Below, piece by piece: positions 1-10,266 of a DNA stretch of 64,000 nt. Origin of the DNA: Nitrospira sp. (GTDB lineage Bacteria; Nitrospirota; Nitrospiria; Nitrospirales; Nitrospiraceae); NCBI GenBank assembly GCA_030123625.1, contig CP126121.1, positions 1,528,179 through 1,592,178 of the forward strand, read 5' to 3'. A program made the translations under genes and the position numbers. The notes under the pieces were generated by a model that was not told where the DNA came from, searched no databases, and worked only from the letters and a program-made list of their open reading frames with translations. Positions within the stretch are counted from its first letter, which is position 1. Every line of letters starts with the position of its first letter.

Positions 1-2
1 TG

Positions 3-938
3 GAAGTGGGGCCCTACGGCATCCTCCAACCGTTTGCGGACGCCATCAAGCTCTTCTTCAAGGAAGACATTATTCCCGCCGGCGCCAATAAGTTCCTGTT
101 CACCATCGCGCCGATCCTTTGTTTAATTCCCGCGTTCATCGGATTTGCCGTGATTCCTTGGGGCCCCAACCAGACGTTTGAAGTCGACGGCATCACGGTG
201 AGGCCGTTTGTGATCAGCGACATCAACATCGGCATCCTGTACATCTTAGCGTTCGCCTCGCTTGGGGCCTACGGCATCATCCTCGGAGGATGGGCTTCCA
301 ACAGCAAATACTCGCTGCTCGGCGGTCTACGATCGGCGGCACAAATCATCAGTTACGAGCTCAACGTCGGATTATCCATTGTCGGCGTGTTGATTCTGGC
401 CGGTTCACTCAGCCTCGTGAAAATCACCGAGGCTCAGACCGGAGGCTTTTGGAATTGGTATCTCTTCGCGTTACCGGCCCCCCAAATTTTTGCGTTTGTC
501 GTCTATGTGATCTCATCGGTGGCTGAAACCAACCGGGTCCCCTTCGATCTGCCGGAAGCGGAGAGCGAGCTCGTCGCCGGCTTCTTCACCGAATACAGCG
601 GCCTCAGATTCGCGTTCTTCTTCCTCGCCGAGTACGCCAACATGGTGTTAGTGTCCTGTGTAGCCGCCGCGCTGTTTCTCGGCGGATGGAACGCACCGTA
701 CCCCGGAACGATTCTGGCGCTCATCGGTTTGCCGTCCGTGGCTTGGGTCGAGAACACGATGTGGTTTGCGGTCAAAACGTACTCTTTCTTGTTTCTCTTT
801 TTCTGGCTTCGGGCCACGTTGCCGAGACTGCGATACGATCAACTGATGAGATTCGGCTGGAAGGTGATGCTGCCCATTGCGTTGGGTAACATCGTCGTGA
901 CGTCCCTTGCGGTATTTTTCTACCAACAGATGAAGTAG
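3..938 (+). CDS. nuoH: NADH-quinone oxidoreductase subunit H (5' partial)
   Basis: Membrane subunit of respiratory complex I that forms the quinone-binding cavity together with the peripheral arm. The window opens inside the gene: the first in-frame residues ([20 protein letters not shown]) are the conserved segment normally found some 40-60 residues into NuoH, so the true start lies upstream and the GTG at position 6 is internal. About eight hydrophobic segments follow. The conserved acidic loop [20 protein letters not shown], which faces the quinone chamber, is intact near residue 175. It is followed after 14 bp by nuoI in a co-directional nuo operon. The family assignment is firm; only the N-terminus is missing. 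Confidence 0.96.
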   Translation, partial: EVGPYGILQPFADAIKLFFKEDIIPAGANKFLFTIAPILCLIPAFIGFAVIPWGPNQTFEVDGITVRPFVISDINIGILYILAFASLGAYGIILGGWASNSKYSLLGGLRSAAQIISYELNVGLSIVGVLILAGSLSLVKITEAQTGGFWNWYLFALPAPQIFAFVVYVISSVAETNRVPFDLPEAESELVAGFFTEYSGLRFAFFFLAEYANMVLVSCVAAALFLGGWNAPYPGTILALIGLPSVAWVENTMWFAVKTYSFLFLFFWLRATLPRLRYDQLMRFGWKVMLPIALGNIVVTSLAVFFYQQMK

Positions 939-952
939 CGGGCGAGACCCAT

Positions 953-1519
953 ATGGCATCTACGGCGACCACCAAGCGTTTGAACCTGTACGAATGGTTC
1001 AAAACGATCACATTCTACGAGATTCTGGTCGGCATGAAAGCGACCTTATCGCATTTGCTTCATTACCGTCCCGTGACCTTGCAATACCCTCACGAAAAAC
1101 GCACACTGCCGGATAATTATCGGGGCATGCTTGCGCTGCTCCGATACGATGATGGAACCGAGAAGTGCGTAGGATGCGATCTCTGTGAAGCAGCCTGTCC
1201 GTCGCGCGTCATCCGGGTCGTCAGCGCCGAAGTGCCGGGTGAACCGACGAAGCGTTACTCGAAAGAATATTATATGGACATGACCCGTTGCTTGTTCTGT
1301 GGGATGTGTGTGGAGGCCTGTCCCGTCGATGCACTGGGCATGACGAGAGAATTCGAGTGGGCGGTATACGACAAGCGCCAGCTCCACTTGAATAAACAAC
1401 AATTGCTCGCGATCGGCGACCGCTCATTTCCAGTCCGTGAGAAACGCCTGGAACTGCAACATCCGAACGTGGCGTTTTTCAACGTGGCATTCAAGCACGT
1501 GCCGCCCAAACCGGACTGA
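953..1519 (+). CDS. nuoI: NADH-quinone oxidoreductase subunit I
   Basis: Peripheral-arm ferredoxin-like subunit of complex I, 188 residues. It carries two [4Fe-4S] clusters (N6a and N6b) that pass electrons toward N2 and quinone. Both CxxCxxCxxxC motifs are visible: Cys72/75/78/82 (CVGCDLCEAACP) and Cys113/116/119/123 (CLFCGMCVEACP). The N-terminal amphipathic stretch (NLYEWFKTITFYEILVGMKATL) fits membrane attachment next to NuoH. It lies 14 bp after nuoH and 89 bp before nuoJ. Length and motif spacing are normal for the family. Confidence 0.97.
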   Translation: MASTATTKRLNLYEWFKTITFYEILVGMKATLSHLLHYRPVTLQYPHEKRTLPDNYRGMLALLRYDDGTEKCVGCDLCEAACPSRVIRVVSAEVPGEPTKRYSKEYYMDMTRCLFCGMCVEACPVDALGMTREFEWAVYDKRQLHLNKQQLLAIGDRSFPVREKRLELQHPNVAFFNVAFKHVPPKPD

Positions 1520-1608
1520 CTCTCAAAGATTGCTCATCGGACGAACGATGGCTGCAACACCGTTGCGTTAGTCCGGCTCTGATCGCTCGCTGACCCAGGA
1601 ACCGTCTC

Positions 1609-2121
1609 ATGTCGCAGCTGTTTTTTGGATACTTCGCCGGGATGATCGCCCTAACCTCCATGCTGGTGGTTGCGCTGAGAAACCCCGTCTACAGCGCACT
1701 GTCGCTCTTGGTCATGTTCTTCCATATCGCGGGACTCTTCGTCATGCTTCATGCCGAATTCCTGGCCGCTGTGCAGATTATCGTCTATTGCGGGGCCATT
1801 CTGGTGCTGTATCTGTTCGTCGTCATGTTGCTCAATGTCAAGCAAGACGACCGTTATCACAGCCAATGGCGAATCGCCGCAATCGTCTGTGTGCCGTTGG
1901 TGATCGAATCCATCGTGCTGCTCGCCGGCGGAGCGGGGACGATGGTCTCGAGCCGCAACTCCGAACCGCATGATGCCGTCGCCACCGACAATACGCTGGC
2001 CATCGGTCAGACGCTTTTTTCAACCTACTTATTCCCCTTCGAAGTGGCCTCGTTGGTTCTCTTGGTCGCCATGATCGGTGCCATCGTCCTCGCGAAACGC
2101 GATATCGGCGAGGTGAGATGA
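1609..2121 (+). CDS. nuoJ: NADH-quinone oxidoreductase subunit J
   Basis: Small integral membrane subunit of complex I, 170 residues with five predicted transmembrane segments. The third segment holds the conserved (A/V)QIIVYCGAILVLYLFVVMLLN pattern around residues 53-75, which contains the flexible pi-bulge helix that couples quinone chemistry to proton pumping. The loop of about 40 residues before the last helix is longer and more polar than in E. coli. The gene sits in normal nuo order between nuoI and nuoK. The gap to nuoK holds a heptamer repeat array. Confidence 0.95.
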   Translation: MSQLFFGYFAGMIALTSMLVVALRNPVYSALSLLVMFFHIAGLFVMLHAEFLAAVQIIVYCGAILVLYLFVVMLLNVKQDDRYHSQWRIAAIVCVPLVIESIVLLAGGAGTMVSSRNSEPHDAVATDNTLAIGQTLFSTYLFPFEVASLVLLVAMIGAIVLAKRDIGEVR

Positions 2122-2153
2122 TTCAGCATGGTTCATGAAGATAATGACGCGAA

Positions 2154-2218
2154 TCACTGTCCATTACCCATCAATCGTCAACCATTCGCCATCAACCATT
2201 TACCGTGAGCCATTGAAC
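2154..2218. repeat. tandem heptamer array (CCATYRA family) between nuoJ and nuoK
   Basis: Eight consecutive 7-bp units in perfect register from 2161 (CCATTAC, CCATCAA, TCGTCAA, CCATTCG, CCATCAA, CCATTTA, CCGTGAG, CCATTGA). The units are degenerate but share CCAT. A weaker, inversely oriented partner (ATGGTTCATG) lies upstream near 2128. The array ends directly at the nuoK start region. See the findings for the genome-wide pattern. Confidence 0.85.
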
Positions 2219-2220
2219 CC

Positions 2221-2523
2221 ATGATTCCCATTTCTTACTACCTCATCCTGAGCGCCATTGTCTTCCTGACGGGCGTGGTGGGCGTGCTCATTCGGCGCAA
2301 TATCATTGCCATTCTGCTGTCGGTGGAACTGATGCTGAACGCGACCAACATTAACTTCGTCGCCTTTTCCGACCACCTTCATGATCTCGGTGGACAAGTG
2401 TTCGTCTTTTTTGCTCTCACGGTGGCCGCTGCGGAGGTTGCCGTCGGACTCGCGATTATCATCGCCCTGCATCGATCCAGATCCACGATCAACGTGGAGG
2501 AGTTCAACCTGTTGAAATGGTAG
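2221..2523 (+). CDS. nuoK: NADH-quinone oxidoreductase subunit K
   Basis: Complex I membrane subunit of 100 residues with three transmembrane helices, homologous to MrpC. The conserved glutamate in helix 2 ([18 protein letters not shown], around Glu37) and the second glutamate in helix 3 ([17 protein letters not shown], around Glu72) are present; both belong to the E-channel and central proton axis. The start ATG follows the heptamer array directly with no strong Shine-Dalgarno sequence, so translation may depend on coupling or on the repeat context. Confidence 0.96.
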   Translation: MIPISYYLILSAIVFLTGVVGVLIRRNIIAILLSVELMLNATNINFVAFSDHLHDLGGQVFVFFALTVAAAEVAVGLAIIIALHRSRSTINVEEFNLLKW

Positions 2524-2533
2524 GCGCGAAACA

Positions 2534-2632
2534 TCATGGGTCATGTTGAATGGTTGATGGTCGATGATTCGAGGGCCTTGCACGACCTTCATTCACCATT
2601 CACATTAACCATTAACCATTGATCATCTGATC
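2534..2632. repeat. inverted pair of heptamer arrays between nuoK and nuoL
   Basis: Left arm from 2534 in TGATGGT-type heptamers (TCATGGG, TCATGTT, GAATGGT, TGATGGT, CGATGAT). Right arm from 2591 in the opposite sense (ATTCACC, ATTCACA, TTAACCA, TTAACCA, TTGATCA). The arms can pair in RNA across a spacer of about 20 bp rich in GC. No coding function is apparent. Confidence 0.8.
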
Positions 2633-2634
2633 AC

Positions 2635-4536
2635 ATGCTCTACGCCCTCATCCCATTTCTTCCGCTAACTGCCTTTTTGATTCTCGGCCTGGGCGGCTGG
2701 CGCATTAAGGACCGTGCGCACCTTGTCGCGGTTCCGGCGGTCGTATTGTCGCTCGTCTTGTCGGTGGCGGCATTTTTAGAAGTGGCGGTGTCCGGCTCCG
2801 TGATCGCGGTTCCGCTGTATATCTGGCTGACATCAGGGCATCTCGATATTCACATCGGTCTCCATATCGATCGGCTGACGGCCGTCATGCTCTTACTGGT
2901 TACCGGTGTCAGTTCGCTCGTGCACGTCTATACGATCGGTTACATGCACGGCGAACCAGGCTATGCCCGTTTCTTCAGTTACATCGCCCTGTTCACGTTT
3001 TCCATGTTGATGTTGGTAATGGCCGATAACTTGCTCCAGCTTTTCGTGTTCTGGGAGGCCGTGGGACTGTGCTCTTATCTGCTGATCGGCCACTGGTACG
3101 AGCGGGCTTCCGCCTGCGCCGCCGCCACCAAGGCGTTCGTCGTGAATCGGGTAGGCGATTTTGGGTTCATGCTGGGTCTTTTGCTCGTCTGGTACCACTT
3201 CGGCTCGCTGAACTACCTCGACATCTTTTCTGCCCTCCATGAGGCGACCGATTTGACGATGAATCTCCTCGGCCCTTTCGGTGGGACGTGGGACGTGTCG
3301 GTATTCACCCTGATCGGGCTTCTTCTGTTTACCGGCGCGGTAGGGAAATCGGCGCAAGTTCCGCTTCACGTGTGGCTGCCTGATGCGATGGAAGGACCTA
3401 CCCCGATTTCGGCGCTCATTCACGCCGCCACCATGGTCACAGCCGGTGTGTTCATGGTGGCGCGCCTGGCCCCGATCTATAACCTTTCTCCCACCGCGAT
3501 GAGCGTGGTCGCTGTTACAGGGGCGGCGACGATGGTCCTCGGTGCCACTATTGCGTTGACTCAAACCGACATCAAACGTGTCGTCGCGTATTCGACGGTC
3601 AGCCAGCTCGGTTACATGATCATGGCTTGCGGACTCGGAGCCTACGCCTCCGGTATGTATCACTTATTGACACACGGCGCGTTCAAAGCCCTGCTTTTCC
3701 TGGGCTGTGGTTCGGTCATTATCGCGCTGCATCATGAACAGGACATGAGACACATGGGTGGCCTCAAAGACAAGTTGCCGATCACCTACTGGACGTTCGT
3801 CATCGGTTCGCTGGCGCTCGCAGGCTTCCCTCTGACGGCAGGATTCTTCAGTAAGGATGACATCCTCGTCTCTGCTTGGTCGTCGGGCGACCTTGGTCAC
3901 GTACTGACGTTCTTTGGTCTGCTGACGGCTCTGCTGACGGCTTTCTACAGTTTCCGTCTGGTATTCGTGATCTTTTGGGGCCCGTCGCGGGTCGATGCGC
4001 GCCACGCAGACCATGTCCATGAGCCGTCTCAGACGATGACGACGCCGCTCCTGATTCTCGCGCTGCTCAGCATTCTGACGGGCTATCTCGGCATCCCATC
4101 CTTTCTCGGGCCGGTGTTTTCAAGCGGACGCGACGCGGCCGCTCACCATGGTTCGGATGGGCTCATGATTATGGCTGCTGCGACAGCGGTGGGTCTGATC
4201 GGCATCGCCGCGGCGTACTATGCCTACGTACTACACCCTGATCTCCCGGATCGCATGGCCCGACAGTGGGGCGTCCTGTATCGCGGCTCGTTGAACAAAT
4301 GGTATGTGGATGAAGCCTATGACCGCCTCTTTGTCAGGCCGACGCGTAGAGCCGCTTCAGCGCTTTGGAAGCGGGTCGACGTCAATCTTATCGACGGAGC
4401 GGTCAACGGCATCGCGCGTGGTGTTGCGTGGGGTGGGTGGTTGTTGAGACTGATCCAGAGCGGACAAACTCAACATTACGCGCTGGCGATGGCGGTTGGG
4501 ATTGTCGTGATCGTGACGGTCTTTCTGATGTCGTAA
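2635..4536 (+). CDS. nuoL: NADH-quinone oxidoreductase subunit L
   Basis: Distal antiporter-like proton-pumping subunit of complex I, 633 residues. Visible hallmarks are the helix-5 glutamate motif (LLQLFVFWEAVGLCSYLLIG near residue 140), the helix-7 lysine region (GAVGKSAQVPLHVWLPDAMEGPTPISALIHAA), the broken-helix region with ALTQTDIKRVVAYSTVSQLG, and the long C-terminal part bearing the lateral helix and final anchor (residues about 530-633). Length is normal for the family. It sits between two heptamer-repeat spacers in the nuo operon. Confidence 0.97.
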   Translation: MLYALIPFLPLTAFLILGLGGWRIKDRAHLVAVPAVVLSLVLSVAAFLEVAVSGSVIAVPLYIWLTSGHLDIHIGLHIDRLTAVMLLLVTGVSSLVHVYTIGYMHGEPGYARFFSYIALFTFSMLMLVMADNLLQLFVFWEAVGLCSYLLIGHWYERASACAAATKAFVVNRVGDFGFMLGLLLVWYHFGSLNYLDIFSALHEATDLTMNLLGPFGGTWDVSVFTLIGLLLFTGAVGKSAQVPLHVWLPDAMEGPTPISALIHAATMVTAGVFMVARLAPIYNLSPTAMSVVAVTGAATMVLGATIALTQTDIKRVVAYSTVSQLGYMIMACGLGAYASGMYHLLTHGAFKALLFLGCGSVIIALHHEQDMRHMGGLKDKLPITYWTFVIGSLALAGFPLTAGFFSKDDILVSAWSSGDLGHVLTFFGLLTALLTAFYSFRLVFVIFWGPSRVDARHADHVHEPSQTMTTPLLILALLSILTGYLGIPSFLGPVFSSGRDAAAHHGSDGLMIMAAATAVGLIGIAAAYYAYVLHPDLPDRMARQWGVLYRGSLNKWYVDEAYDRLFVRPTRRAASALWKRVDVNLIDGAVNGIARGVAWGGWLLRLIQSGQTQHYALAMAVGIVVIVTVFLMS

Positions 4537-4543
4537 GAGGAAA

Positions 4544-4725
4544 GTCAATGGTCACCGGTCATTGTCATAGGAATGGTTAATGGCCAATGGGTAATGGTTG
4601 ATGAAAAAGTCATGATCGTTGACCACCGCCGTCGCACTATATCAACCATTCCCATTTTTCTCAGTGACCGATGACTATTGACCATTGACCGACAACCATT
4701 GACCAATGACTACTTGACCAATGAC
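4544..4725. repeat. inverted pair of heptamer arrays between nuoL and nuoM
   Basis: Left arm 4544-4603: GTCAATG, GTCACCG, GTCATTG, TCATAGG, then AATGGTT, AATGGCC, AATGGGT, AATGGTT. Right arm 4665-4725: TGACCGA, TGACTAT, TGACCAT, TGACCGA, CAACCAT, TGACCAA, TGACTAC. The right arm is the reverse-complement family of the left, so the about 180-bp spacer could fold into one long imperfect hairpin. The last unit supplies the ATG of nuoM (4721). Confidence 0.88.
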
Positions 4726-6358
4726 GCATTCTGTTCCTTGGCTTACCATACTGATCCTTCTCCCACTGATCGGAGCGGCTGCGGTCTTTTTCGTGAAGGA
4801 CACTTCGGCTCGGCTCATCGCCCTCGCCGTCGCCGTGGCCGACGTACTGATCTCGCTCCCGCTTTGGTGGTTGTTCGATTCCTCCTCCGGCCACATGCAA
4901 TTCGTGGAATCGGCCGTGTGGATCTCGTCGCCGCCGATTCATTATCGACTGGGGCTCGACGGCATCAGTCTGCCGTTGGTCCTCATGACGACGGTCTTGA
5001 TGCCGCTCTGCATCCTGATTTCTTGGCACTCCATCGAATCGAGGGTCCAAAGCTTCATGGCCATGCTGCTGATCATGGAAGGCGCCATGATCGGCGTGTT
5101 CTCGGCCTTGGATTTTGTGTTGTTCTATGTGTTTTGGGAAGCGATGCTGATCCCGATGTATCTCTTGATCGGTGTCTGGGGCGGACCGAATCGGCTCTAT
5201 GCCGCAATTAAATTCTTTCTCTATACCCTTGCCGGCAGCGTCCTGCTGCTGGTCGCAATTTTAGTACTGTATTTCCAGGGCGGCCATACATTCGACATTC
5301 TTCAATTGAGCCAAGGCACCTATTCCAAGTCGCTGCAATTCTGGCTTTTCCTGGCGTTCTTTGCCGCATTCGCCGTCAAGGTCCCCATGTTCCCCCTGCA
5401 TACCTGGTTGCCCGACGCGCACGTGGAAGCGCCGACGGCAGGCAGCGTGATTCTCGCCAGCGTCCTGCTCAAGATGGGCACCTATGGATTTTTGCGCTTC
5501 AGTTTGCCGATGTTGCCGGACGCCTCTCAAGCGTTTACGCCCTTGATGGTGGTGCTCTCGATTATCGCCATCATCTATGGCGCGTACATGGCATTGGCCC
5601 AAGCCGACCTGAAAAAGCTCATCGCCTATTCGAGCGTGAGCCACATGGGGTTCGTCACACTCGGCCTGTTCATGTTTAATATTCAAGGAATCGAAGGCGC
5701 CGTGATGCAGATGGTGAATCACGGCATCACGACCGGGGGGCTCTTTCTCTGCGTGGGGATGATTTACGAACGTACCCACAGCCGACAGATCGCGGACAAT
5801 ATCGGGCTGACCAAACCGATGCCGCGGTATGCGACCTTCCTGGTTATTTTTGCGCTATCTTCGTTGGGATTGCCCGGCACCAACAGTTTTGTCGGAGAGT
5901 TTATGGTTCTGATAGGCACCTTCCTCTGGAGCAAGATCGCCACGGCCTTTGCATCATTGGGGATCATCCTCGCCGCCGCGTATTTGCTCTGGATGGTTCA
6001 ACGTGTCGCGTTCGGCGTGCCGGCCCCGCACATGCTTCCGAAATTACGAGATGTCGATCGGCGTGAGATGGTGACCCTGGTGCCGCTCGTCGTATTGATC
6101 TTTGCGATCGGGCTGTTCCCTAACCCCATACTGACCCGCATGCATCCAAGCGTCGAGAAGGTCATCGCTCGCGTCTTCCCCCCTGCTTCCGGGCAGGCTG
6201 CAACCGTAAATCCGGCTGTGCCATTCTCTTCATCCGTGAAAGACATAGCCCGTACAACCGAACTTGCACTGGGCCGAGAGATGAACAACGCTTCGCGCCG
6301 AGAGCCTCGCGGCGAAACGGGTCTCGCGAATACCGGAGCGGAGAAAAGACAGCCATGA
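4721..6358 (+). CDS. nuoM: NADH-quinone oxidoreductase subunit M
   Basis: Antiporter-like proton-pumping subunit of complex I. The family is usually about 490-510 residues; this product is 545. Hallmarks include the helix-5 glutamate (FVLFYVFWEAMLIPMYLLIG), the lysine helix (FAVKVPMFPLHTWLPDAHVEAPTAGSVILA) and ALAQADLKKLIAYSSVSHMG. The extra length is a polar C-terminal tail after about residue 487 (alanine/serine-rich, then basic). The start codon lies inside the heptamer repeat, and the hydrophobic N-terminus follows at once (HSVPWLTILILLPLIG). The stop overlaps nuoN by 4 nt (ATGA), which implies translational coupling. Confidence 0.96.
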   Translation: MTHSVPWLTILILLPLIGAAAVFFVKDTSARLIALAVAVADVLISLPLWWLFDSSSGHMQFVESAVWISSPPIHYRLGLDGISLPLVLMTTVLMPLCILISWHSIESRVQSFMAMLLIMEGAMIGVFSALDFVLFYVFWEAMLIPMYLLIGVWGGPNRLYAAIKFFLYTLAGSVLLLVAILVLYFQGGHTFDILQLSQGTYSKSLQFWLFLAFFAAFAVKVPMFPLHTWLPDAHVEAPTAGSVILASVLLKMGTYGFLRFSLPMLPDASQAFTPLMVVLSIIAIIYGAYMALAQADLKKLIAYSSVSHMGFVTLGLFMFNIQGIEGAVMQMVNHGITTGGLFLCVGMIYERTHSRQIADNIGLTKPMPRYATFLVIFALSSLGLPGTNSFVGEFMVLIGTFLWSKIATAFASLGIILAAAYLLWMVQRVAFGVPAPHMLPKLRDVDRREMVTLVPLVVLIFAIGLFPNPILTRMHPSVEKVIARVFPPASGQAATVNPAVPFSSSVKDIARTTELALGREMNNASRREPRGETGLANTGAEKRQP

Positions 6359-7821
6359 CCTTTGCTGTTGGAGACCTGTTTCTCATTCTTCCCGAACTGT
6401 TGGTCATCACCGCCGCCTGCATGGTGATTGTGCTTGACCCGGTCCTGCGCCCCTCCGACAAAGACGGGCTGGTGTGGCTGAGTCTGGGAACACTCGCTAT
6501 TTGCATGGGTTTGACGGCCTCGCAGATGAACGCGCCTGTCGAGGCTTTTAACGGGCTGGTGGTCATCGACCCCTACGGAGCCTTTTGGAAGCTGCTGCTC
6601 TACTTTGTCACCGGCCTCACGATTCTCCTTTCCCATTCGTACCTCAAGGAAGAGCGACTGTACTTCGGCGAATACTACGGCTTTGTCCTGCTCGCCCTCT
6701 CAGGAATGATGGTGATGGTCTCGGCAGCCGACTTGCTGACGATCTATCTGGGTACTGAACTCATGTCTCTCTCGCTTTACGTGATGGCGGGACTCAAGCG
6801 ATCGGAACCTCGTTCGCTCGAAGCGTCGGCAAAATATTTCGTACTGGGCGCGTTTTCGTCCGGCATCCTCTTGTACGGGATCTCACTTCTCTACGGAGCG
6901 ACCGGAAGCACCAGGCTTCCGGCCATTGCCGTAGCGATCGCGGGGCTGAGCCTGGACGATCCCTTATTATTGTTCGCCACCATTCTGCTCGCGGTTGGAT
7001 TCGGGTTCAAACTCGCCGTCGTGCCGTTTCATATGTGGACGCCGGACGTCTATGAAGGCGCCCCGACCTCCGTCACCGCATTCATGGCCGTGGCATCCAA
7101 AGCCGCCAGTTTCGGCGCCTTCCTCCGGGTATTTATCGAGGGGCTCGGCGGCTTGAGAGCCAATTGGTCCGCCATCTTCCTCCTGCTCTGCCTCGCCACC
7201 CTGGTGTTGGGAAATGTCGTGGCGCTGGTGCAGACGAATATCAAGCGGATGCTCGCTTATTCGAGTATTGCCCATGCCGGCTATGCCTTGATCGGCGTGG
7301 TGGCAGCCGGACGGTTAGCAAACTCTTCAGGCATCGCAAGCGTATTGCTTTATCTCGCGCTCTACACATTCATGACCTTCGGCGCGTTCGCCATCGTCGC
7401 CATGCTGCGCAAAGACGGGATTGAAGGAGATGAGATTGAGGACTTTACGGGTCTGTCCAAACGCCATCCGGTAGCGGCGCTGCTCATGTTGATTTTCATG
7501 GTCTCCTTGGCTGGTATTCCTCCCACGGCGGGATTTATCGGAAAATTTTACGTCTTTATGTCGGCCGTTGAAGCCGGCATGACGTGGCTGGCGGTCATCG
7601 CGCTGATTTTTGCCGCCGTGTCGGCCTATTACTATCTCCGACTGGTGATGGTGATGTACATGCGTGAGCCGAGTGACGTCGGGGATAGCGCTCCGCAGTT
7701 GATCATGTCCCCGACTCTTTCCATCGTGCTGGCCTGCGCGGTGGCCGGAGTGGTGATCTTCGGAATCTACCCCAATCCGCTCGTGCAGCTAGCCATGCAG
7801 GCGGTGCTGACGTTAAAATGA
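6355..7821 (+). CDS. nuoN: NADH-quinone oxidoreductase subunit N
   Basis: Third antiporter-like subunit of complex I, 488 residues and about 14 transmembrane helices. The conserved elements are present: LLTIYLGTELMSLSLYVMAG (helix-5 glutamate), FGFKLAVVPFHMWTPDVYEGAPTSV (lysine helix), and VQTNIKRMLAYSSIAHAGY. It overlaps nuoM by 4 nt and is the last gene of the nuo cluster here. An IS110 element follows about 370 bp downstream, so the operon probably ends at nuoN. Confidence 0.97.
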   Translation: MTFAVGDLFLILPELLVITAACMVIVLDPVLRPSDKDGLVWLSLGTLAICMGLTASQMNAPVEAFNGLVVIDPYGAFWKLLLYFVTGLTILLSHSYLKEERLYFGEYYGFVLLALSGMMVMVSAADLLTIYLGTELMSLSLYVMAGLKRSEPRSLEASAKYFVLGAFSSGILLYGISLLYGATGSTRLPAIAVAIAGLSLDDPLLLFATILLAVGFGFKLAVVPFHMWTPDVYEGAPTSVTAFMAVASKAASFGAFLRVFIEGLGGLRANWSAIFLLLCLATLVLGNVVALVQTNIKRMLAYSSIAHAGYALIGVVAAGRLANSSGIASVLLYLALYTFMTFGAFAIVAMLRKDGIEGDEIEDFTGLSKRHPVAALLMLIFMVSLAGIPPTAGFIGKFYVFMSAVEAGMTWLAVIALIFAAVSAYYYLRLVMVMYMREPSDVGDSAPQLIMSPTLSIVLACAVAGVVIFGIYPNPLVQLAMQAVLTLK

Positions 7822-7939
7822 GAATGCTGCAATAGCCCTCCAGCTTCGTTCTCGCGTCGCTTAAGGCCTCAACGCACGAAGCGGGAGAGAGCTGCTCTGG
7901 CAGCTCGGGGTGGGCCGGGTGAGAAAGGTTACGCCTCAG

Positions 7940-9160
<1,221 letters not shown>

Positions 9161-9258
9161 CGTCGCCTCGCGGACCTCGCTGCGGCCTTGCTGGACGAGC
9201 TTTTTCAGCATTCTCAAGCACCTGCCGTGTTACACTGACGATCCGCAATGCGGGCCTC

Positions 9259-10116
9259 ATGAATGTCCTCCGCTTCCTTCTTGATGTTTTGAAGTCCTTT
9301 ATACGTCAAGGCTGCGCCAGCCTCGCTGCCTCCTTGGCTTTTTTCTCTCTCCTCTCGCTCTTCCCTCTGGCGTTTCTCCTCCTCTATGGAGTGAGTTTCT
9401 TCGTCAGTCAGGATGTCCTCGGCGAGCAGTTCATGCTGAGCTTCCTCAAAGAATTTTTGCCCTCATTGGGCGAGCGTCTGGCTGAAGAGCTCCATCGGAT
9501 CAGTGCGTTGGAGAGTGTGCGATGGCTCGTCTTTTTGTCGTTTTTCTGGTTCGGGGGGCTGGTCTTTTATGAACTGGACTACACCCTCAATGTGGTCTTT
9601 GAGAGCATGCATCAGCGCCATCCGCTGATTTCAACGGCGATCTCCATCGCGCTGGTCGGATCGACCGGACTTCTGCTGCTTCTGGCGTATGTCGGCACGC
9701 AAACCATCACCTTTTTAACCGACTACGCACCCAGGTTCTGGGGGCTCGATCTTGTCGCCCTTGCTGCGCATGATTTTCACCTCACCTACACTCTGCCCTT
9801 TACCCTCGCATTCCTGGCGGTCAGCCTGTTGTACCGTCTGGTTCCTCGCCGCCGTCCACGATGGCGGGCCGCCATGGCTGGAGCACTTACGTTCAGCCTA
9901 CTCTGGGTCTCGGCCAAGTTGTTGTTCGTCAGCTATAGCGACTATGCCACCGTCTACGCTCGACTGTATGGATCATTGCTGGAAGTCGTCCTCTTGCTGC
10001 TGTGGGTGTATTATTCCGCCGGGCTCTTCCTCTTCGGCGGCATCATCGCCCACAAGCTGCAACAGCTCGCCCCTGCGTCGCCTACAGCGCCGGCAGATGG
10101 AACCTATGGCCAATAG
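9259..10116 (+). CDS. YihY/BrkB family inner-membrane protein
   Basis: A 285-residue polytopic membrane protein of the YihY/BrkB (formerly RNase BN) family. The family signature is seen in QGCASLAASLAFFSLLSLFPLAFLLLYG near the N-terminus and in LYGSLLEVVLLLLWVYYSAGLFLFGGIIAH near residue 250. Six transmembrane segments are predicted. The function of the family is not settled; the older tRNA-processing annotation is wrong for these membrane proteins. The stop TAG lies at the edge of a heptamer array. Downstream, the convergent site-2 protease gene is about 150 bp away. Confidence 0.88.
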   Translation: MNVLRFLLDVLKSFIRQGCASLAASLAFFSLLSLFPLAFLLLYGVSFFVSQDVLGEQFMLSFLKEFLPSLGERLAEELHRISALESVRWLVFLSFFWFGGLVFYELDYTLNVVFESMHQRHPLISTAISIALVGSTGLLLLLAYVGTQTITFLTDYAPRFWGLDLVALAAHDFHLTYTLPFTLAFLAVSLLYRLVPRRRPRWRAAMAGALTFSLLWVSAKLLFVSYSDYATVYARLYGSLLEVVLLLLWVYYSAGLFLFGGIIAHKLQQLAPASPTAPADGTYGQ

Positions 10117-10219
10117 TCAATGGTCATCGGTCACTGCTGAGAAAGGGGTATGGTTAATTCATGAGGGGGATGGAGGCAAGGGTCAGTGAGCGTTCATCAG
10201 CCATCAACCATTACCTATT
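10116..10219. repeat. inverted heptamer arrays between yihY and the site-2 protease gene
   Basis: Left arm 10116-10136: GTCAATG, GTCATCG, GTCACTG. Right arm about 10193-10219: TTCATCA, GCCATCA, ACCATTA. The arms are short and degenerate. The pair lies between two convergent genes, where it could also act as a bidirectional transcript-end hairpin. Confidence 0.65.
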
Positions 10220-10266
10220 CCTCGGTACCGAGGAACCGCCGGCTTCTGGCATGGTGCTGAACACGT

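Noticed and set aside
2893-3663. 256-codon minus-strand ORF inside nuoL
   Set aside because: Antisense to highly conserved NuoL motifs; the composition (His/Arg/Glu-rich) is typical of shadow frames.
4544-4725. The heptamer arrays as a possible CRISPR
   Set aside because: Units are 7 bp, contiguous and degenerate, with no unique spacers of 30-40 bp and no cas genes anywhere in the window.
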